From: Candidatus Peregrinibacteria bacterium
GTDB taxonomy: Bacteria; Patescibacteriota; Gracilibacteria; Peribacterales; Peribacteraceae
Reading direction: 5' to 3'
Assembly (NCBI GenBank): GCA_016201685.1
Contig: JACQCJ010000088.1
Span: forward strand, 1 to 7,683
Length of the DNA: 7,683 bases
Shown here in pieces: positions 5,690-7,683 of this stretch (position 1 is its first letter; every line of letters starts with the position of its first letter). The translations under genes were made by a program, and so were the position numbers. Below the pieces are notes generated by a model. The model was not told the origin of the DNA, searched no databases, and saw only the letters and a program-made list of their open reading frames with translations.

Positions 5690-6815
5690 TGTTTTGTTGG
5701 ATAATTTTTTCGTAGTGATCAATCATCCGCTCCGCAGAGAATTTCTCCAGTGCTGTCTTCTGTCCTTGCTGCGCGATCCCTTCTCGAAATGTCGAATTTT
5801 GGAGTTTCACGATGGCATCTCGCAGTGCATTCGAAGATTCTGCAGGCACGATCAGCGCGTCCTCTCCATTCTTCAGGTACCCCGCGATCCCGCATGCATC
5901 GGTCACAATCGTCGCGATGCCCAAACTCATCGTTTCCGCGATCACGAGGCCGAAGGGATCGTGGTCCCGCGAAGGCAGAATGATGAGGTCGCAACTTTGG
6001 TAGAATGCGGCGAGATCGGAAACGGTGGGAAGCAGTTCGATTCTCGGGGTCTCGAGCCGCTCGGCAAGATTGATGGAATCAATCCAATTGCGGAAAAAGG
6101 CTTCCTCCTTGCCCCTGCCGACGATTGTCAGGCGGACGGCGGGCATATCGCGCACGGTTTCGAGGAGGATGTCGATGCCCTTTTCCGGAGAAAGTCTTGC
6201 GACACAACCAATGCGGAGTTGCGAGTTGCGAGTTGCGAGTTGCAAATCATTTGCAATTTGCCCTTCGCAATTCGCAATTCGCCCGATTCCATTCGCAATC
6301 ACCACGATCTTCTCCGGATCCCACCCCAGGTCCAGATACATCATCTTGCTCAATTCCGAGACGACGATCGTCGTCGCTTTGGAACTCAATGTTCGGAGTT
6401 TCGGCAGCCACGGGTTCTTCGTGAGCCATCTCCCCACTCTGTCGTGCTCGATCCAAAAGACGCCAATTCCCTGTTGCGTCCCGTATTCCGTCAGAAGCAA
6501 TTTCTCCGAGAGGCTCAGCATGCAGATCGCGTCGAGATGGGAGAACTGCGCGAGCATCCGTTCGAGGCTGCGGCGCATCGCACCCTTGCGCCATGCGAAG
6601 CTCAGGCATGACCACGTCGTCACGGGTGGAGGAGTGATCGAGAGTTCGACGCAGGGAATGCCTTCTTCGCGGCAGCATCCGAGGAGGACCGGGCAACTTC
6701 CGGCGAAGGCGACCGCATGACCCCCCTTGATCAATCCTCGCATCAGCGTGGTCGTCTGAATCTCCGCACCGCCGTGGGCGCTCTCAAGCGGGAATCTGGT
6801 GAAGAGAATTCTCAT
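5664..6815 (-). CDS. Glycosyltransferase family 4 (group 1) protein
   Basis: The protein (383 residues from the ATG at 6815) has the two-Rossmann GT-B layout of retaining nucleotide-sugar glycosyltransferases. The acceptor domain opens with MRILFTRFPLESAHGGAE. The donor-binding half carries IGCVARLSPEKGID (202-215), IVGRGKEE (231-238) and PSRDHDPFGLVIAE (281-294). The usual EX7E pair is read as Asp286...Glu294, so the first Glu is replaced by Asp. The start at 6815 is chosen because the canonical first strand begins there; a longer frame to 6875 would only add a segment that translates a palindrome. Residues 178-201, between ANGI and IGCVARL, are encoded by heptamer repeats, and the last residues by another heptamer repeat. 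Sugar donor and acceptor are unknown. Its position just before a wall hydrolase suggests work on surface polysaccharide. Confidence 0.9.
   Translation of the reverse strand: MRILFTRFPLESAHGGAEIQTTTLMRGLIKGGHAVAFAGSCPVLLGCCREEGIPCVELSITPPPVTTWSCLSFAWRKGAMRRSLERMLAQFSHLDAICMLSLSEKLLLTEYGTQQGIGVFWIEHDRVGRWLTKNPWLPKLRTLSSKATTIVVSELSKMMYLDLGWDPEKIVVIANGIGRIANCEGQIANDLQLATRNSQLRIGCVARLSPEKGIDILLETVRDMPAVRLTIVGRGKEEAFFRNWIDSINLAERLETPRIELLPTVSDLAAFYQSCDLIILPSRDHDPFGLVIAETMSLGIATIVTDACGIAGYLKNGEDALIVPAESSNALRDAIVKLQNSTFREGIAQQGQKTALEKFSAERMIDHYEKIIQQNRQPITGNR
6213..6300. repeat. Heptamer repeat foldback inside the glycosyltransferase coding sequence
   Basis: Four exact GAGTTGC units lie in tandem at 6216-6243. 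After a 23-nt stretch come inverted units GCAATTC at 6267-6273 and 6274-6280. The arms can pair over about 14-16 bp with G-T wobbles, giving a foldback with a loop similar in size to that upstream of metK. A small palindrome (6242-6247 with 6249-6254) is nested at the loop edge. Bases 6247-6275 repeat the metK upstream element with 28 of 29 identical. The reading frame stays open through the whole repeat. Confidence 0.78.
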
Positions 6816-6832
6816 GAGATTCTGCAGAGGGA

Positions 6833-6855
6833 CCCGCTCAGTGTAGCCGAGCGGG
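6833..6855. repeat. GC-rich hairpin between divergent glycosyltransferase and YebC-like genes
   Basis: CCCGCTC at 6833-6839 pairs perfectly with GAGCGGG at 6849-6855 around a 9-nt loop. It sits in the 65-bp region between two divergent starts (6815 on minus, 6881 on plus) and directly beside the point where the YebC similarity is lost. It could be an operator, part of a dispersed palindromic repeat, or the scar of a rearrangement. The sequence alone does not decide between these. Confidence 0.5.
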
Positions 6856-6880
6856 CGCAGTGCAGGGGCGAGCATTGACC

Positions 6881-7171
6881 ATGTGCCTCATCTTCGGCGC
6901 GGAGGATTTCGATGTTGCAGACGATGTCATCACCGTGACGACCGGCGTTGCCGATTGGTCCAAGATCCGCGATTTCCTCCAATCGAACGGCTGCGAGATT
7001 CTGAGCGCGGGGCTGCAGTACGTCGCGAAGCAGAAGGTGGAGTTGAAGGACGAAGCGGTCGCTCAAAAGCTCATCTCCTTCGTCGAAGCGATTGAAGAAG
7101 ATGACAACGTGAGCGAGGTGCACACGAACGGGGAAATCTCGGAGAAGATGGAGAAACAAATGACAGTATGA
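6881..7171 (+). CDS. YebC/PmpR family protein, C-terminal domain only (5'-truncated)
   Basis: The 96 residues from the ATG at 6881 match the last part of YebC/PmpR/TACO1 proteins: FGAEDFDVADDVITVTT at the start, a VELKDEAVAQKLISFVEAIEEDDNVSEVHTNGEIS stretch, and a natural C-terminal end. Full-length members have about 240 residues, so the first 140-150, containing the N-terminal domain and most of the middle domain, are missing. The frame stays open back to 6818 (stop at 6815-6817), but the extra translation does not resemble YebC. A GTG at 6860 is an alternative start. Family members act as transcription regulators or, as shown for some, assist translation of proline-rich stretches. A fragment of this size may be a remnant. 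The intact frame leaves a small expressed protein possible, so I keep it as a CDS. Confidence 0.75.
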   Translation: MCLIFGAEDFDVADDVITVTTGVADWSKIRDFLQSNGCEILSAGLQYVAKQKVELKDEAVAQKLISFVEAIEEDDNVSEVHTNGEISEKMEKQMTV

Positions 7172-7192
7172 GAACGGTTGATAGCCTCTTCC

Positions 7193-7657
7193 TCATGTCT
7201 CTATTTCGTGCAACGGAATAGCGTATTCCCTCAGGATCTCGAGTGTGTCGATGGTTCTGTGATCTCTATAGTATCCACGGATTGTCTCTATCATCCTCGC
7301 AAGTTCCACATCGCGGGTGAGGGCTGAGTGTATGAAGTGTCGCGCGATGGCTGTGATTCCCGCTGTCCCTGCACTCAGCATGAGTGCTCCCTCGGCAGGC
7401 ATGCCCATGAGAAATCGTGATGCACTACAGACTCCGTTCACAAAAAGGAGAATATATATTCCCTGTCTGTACATCGATAAGGCATATCCAAGGCAAAAGC
7501 AGGAGTTCTTGAATTGTTCTTCATTGATGATGCTGGTGGTTTCTTCTATGATCGTGGCATCTGGACGAGAGTAAATGCTATTGACACGACTACGTATGGG
7601 AAGGGACAGCGGGTGCAGGTCTGTCGAGGGTGTGGGTGATGAACCCGGGGAAGTCAT
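7193..7657 (-). CDS. Hypothetical protein with two possible membrane segments
   Basis: The product (154 residues from the ATG at 7657) is not recognised. Its N-terminus is Ser/Pro/Thr-rich and polar. The centre has two hydrophobic stretches, about residues 66-82 (GIYILLFVNGVCSASRF) and 90-108 (GALMLSAGTAGITAIARHF), that may form a membrane hairpin. The C-terminal 45 residues are charged and probably helical. Codon use looks more AT-rich than in neighbouring genes, which could mean recent arrival or weak selection. The frame is open upstream to the window edge, so the true start could lie outside. The leader lacks a Shine-Dalgarno motif. It converges on the YebC-like gene with a 21-nt gap. That this is a real gene rests on length, isolation and the absence of a better frame. 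Confidence 0.55.
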   Translation of the reverse strand: MTSPGSSPTPSTDLHPLSLPIRSRVNSIYSRPDATIIEETTSIINEEQFKNSCFCLGYALSMYRQGIYILLFVNGVCSASRFLMGMPAEGALMLSAGTAGITAIARHFIHSALTRDVELARMIETIRGYYRDHRTIDTLEILREYAIPLHEIET

Positions 7658-7683
7658 CGTTGATTCGGGGGAGTGAGTAGCGA

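Noticed and set aside
6216..6300. CRISPR array
   Set aside because: Units are seven bases long, contiguous and without unique spacers, and no cas genes are present.

Overview
The window looks like a stretch of a bacterial chromosome of roughly 54% G+C by eye, coding on both strands, with TGA used as a normal stop. Several features fit an uncultivated lineage such as a Patescibacteria/CPR member, possibly Peribacteria- or Peregrinibacteria-like. These are the absence of recognisable Shine-Dalgarno motifs, a large wall hydrolase fusing an amidase to a SpoIID domain, and many small palindromic and heptamer repeats. This placement is inference from style; no marker here fixes the taxon.

Layout: (1) Positions 1-140 hold a foldback made of GAATTGC-type heptamers. 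(2) metK (140-1321, +) is a complete bacterial S-adenosylmethionine synthetase. (3) A spacer with a second heptamer foldback (1322-1444) leads to a tight two-gene unit on + : a ProXp-ala/PrdX-type editing deacylase (1445-1933) and, 2 nt later, a GGQ release-factor-like protein (1936-2334). (4) Positions 2342-2924 form a compact mobile unit: a RAYT/Y1 HUH transposase on - flanked by inverted REP-like palindromes. A third palindrome at 3013-3039 preserves the hairpin through paired base changes. (5) On -, a GT4 glycosyltransferase (5664-6815) lies 24 nt upstream of an 850-residue secreted protein (3087-5639) joining an amidase_2/PGRP domain to a SpoIID/LytB domain. (6) Divergent from the glycosyltransferase, a + ORF (6881-7171) encodes only the C-terminal domain of a YebC/PmpR protein. 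(7) A small putative membrane protein of unknown function (7193-7657, -) closes the window.

The genes fall into two themes. One is translation fidelity and rescue: editing of mischarged tRNA and release of stalled peptides, with the YebC remnant as a possible third member. The other is the cell envelope: sugar transfer and peptidoglycan cleavage. The most notable signals are the REP/RAYT unit with its covarying third REP, and dispersed seven-base repeats that fold back in spacers and have entered the coding sequence of the glycosyltransferase. No defence system, CRISPR array, tRNA or rRNA was found.
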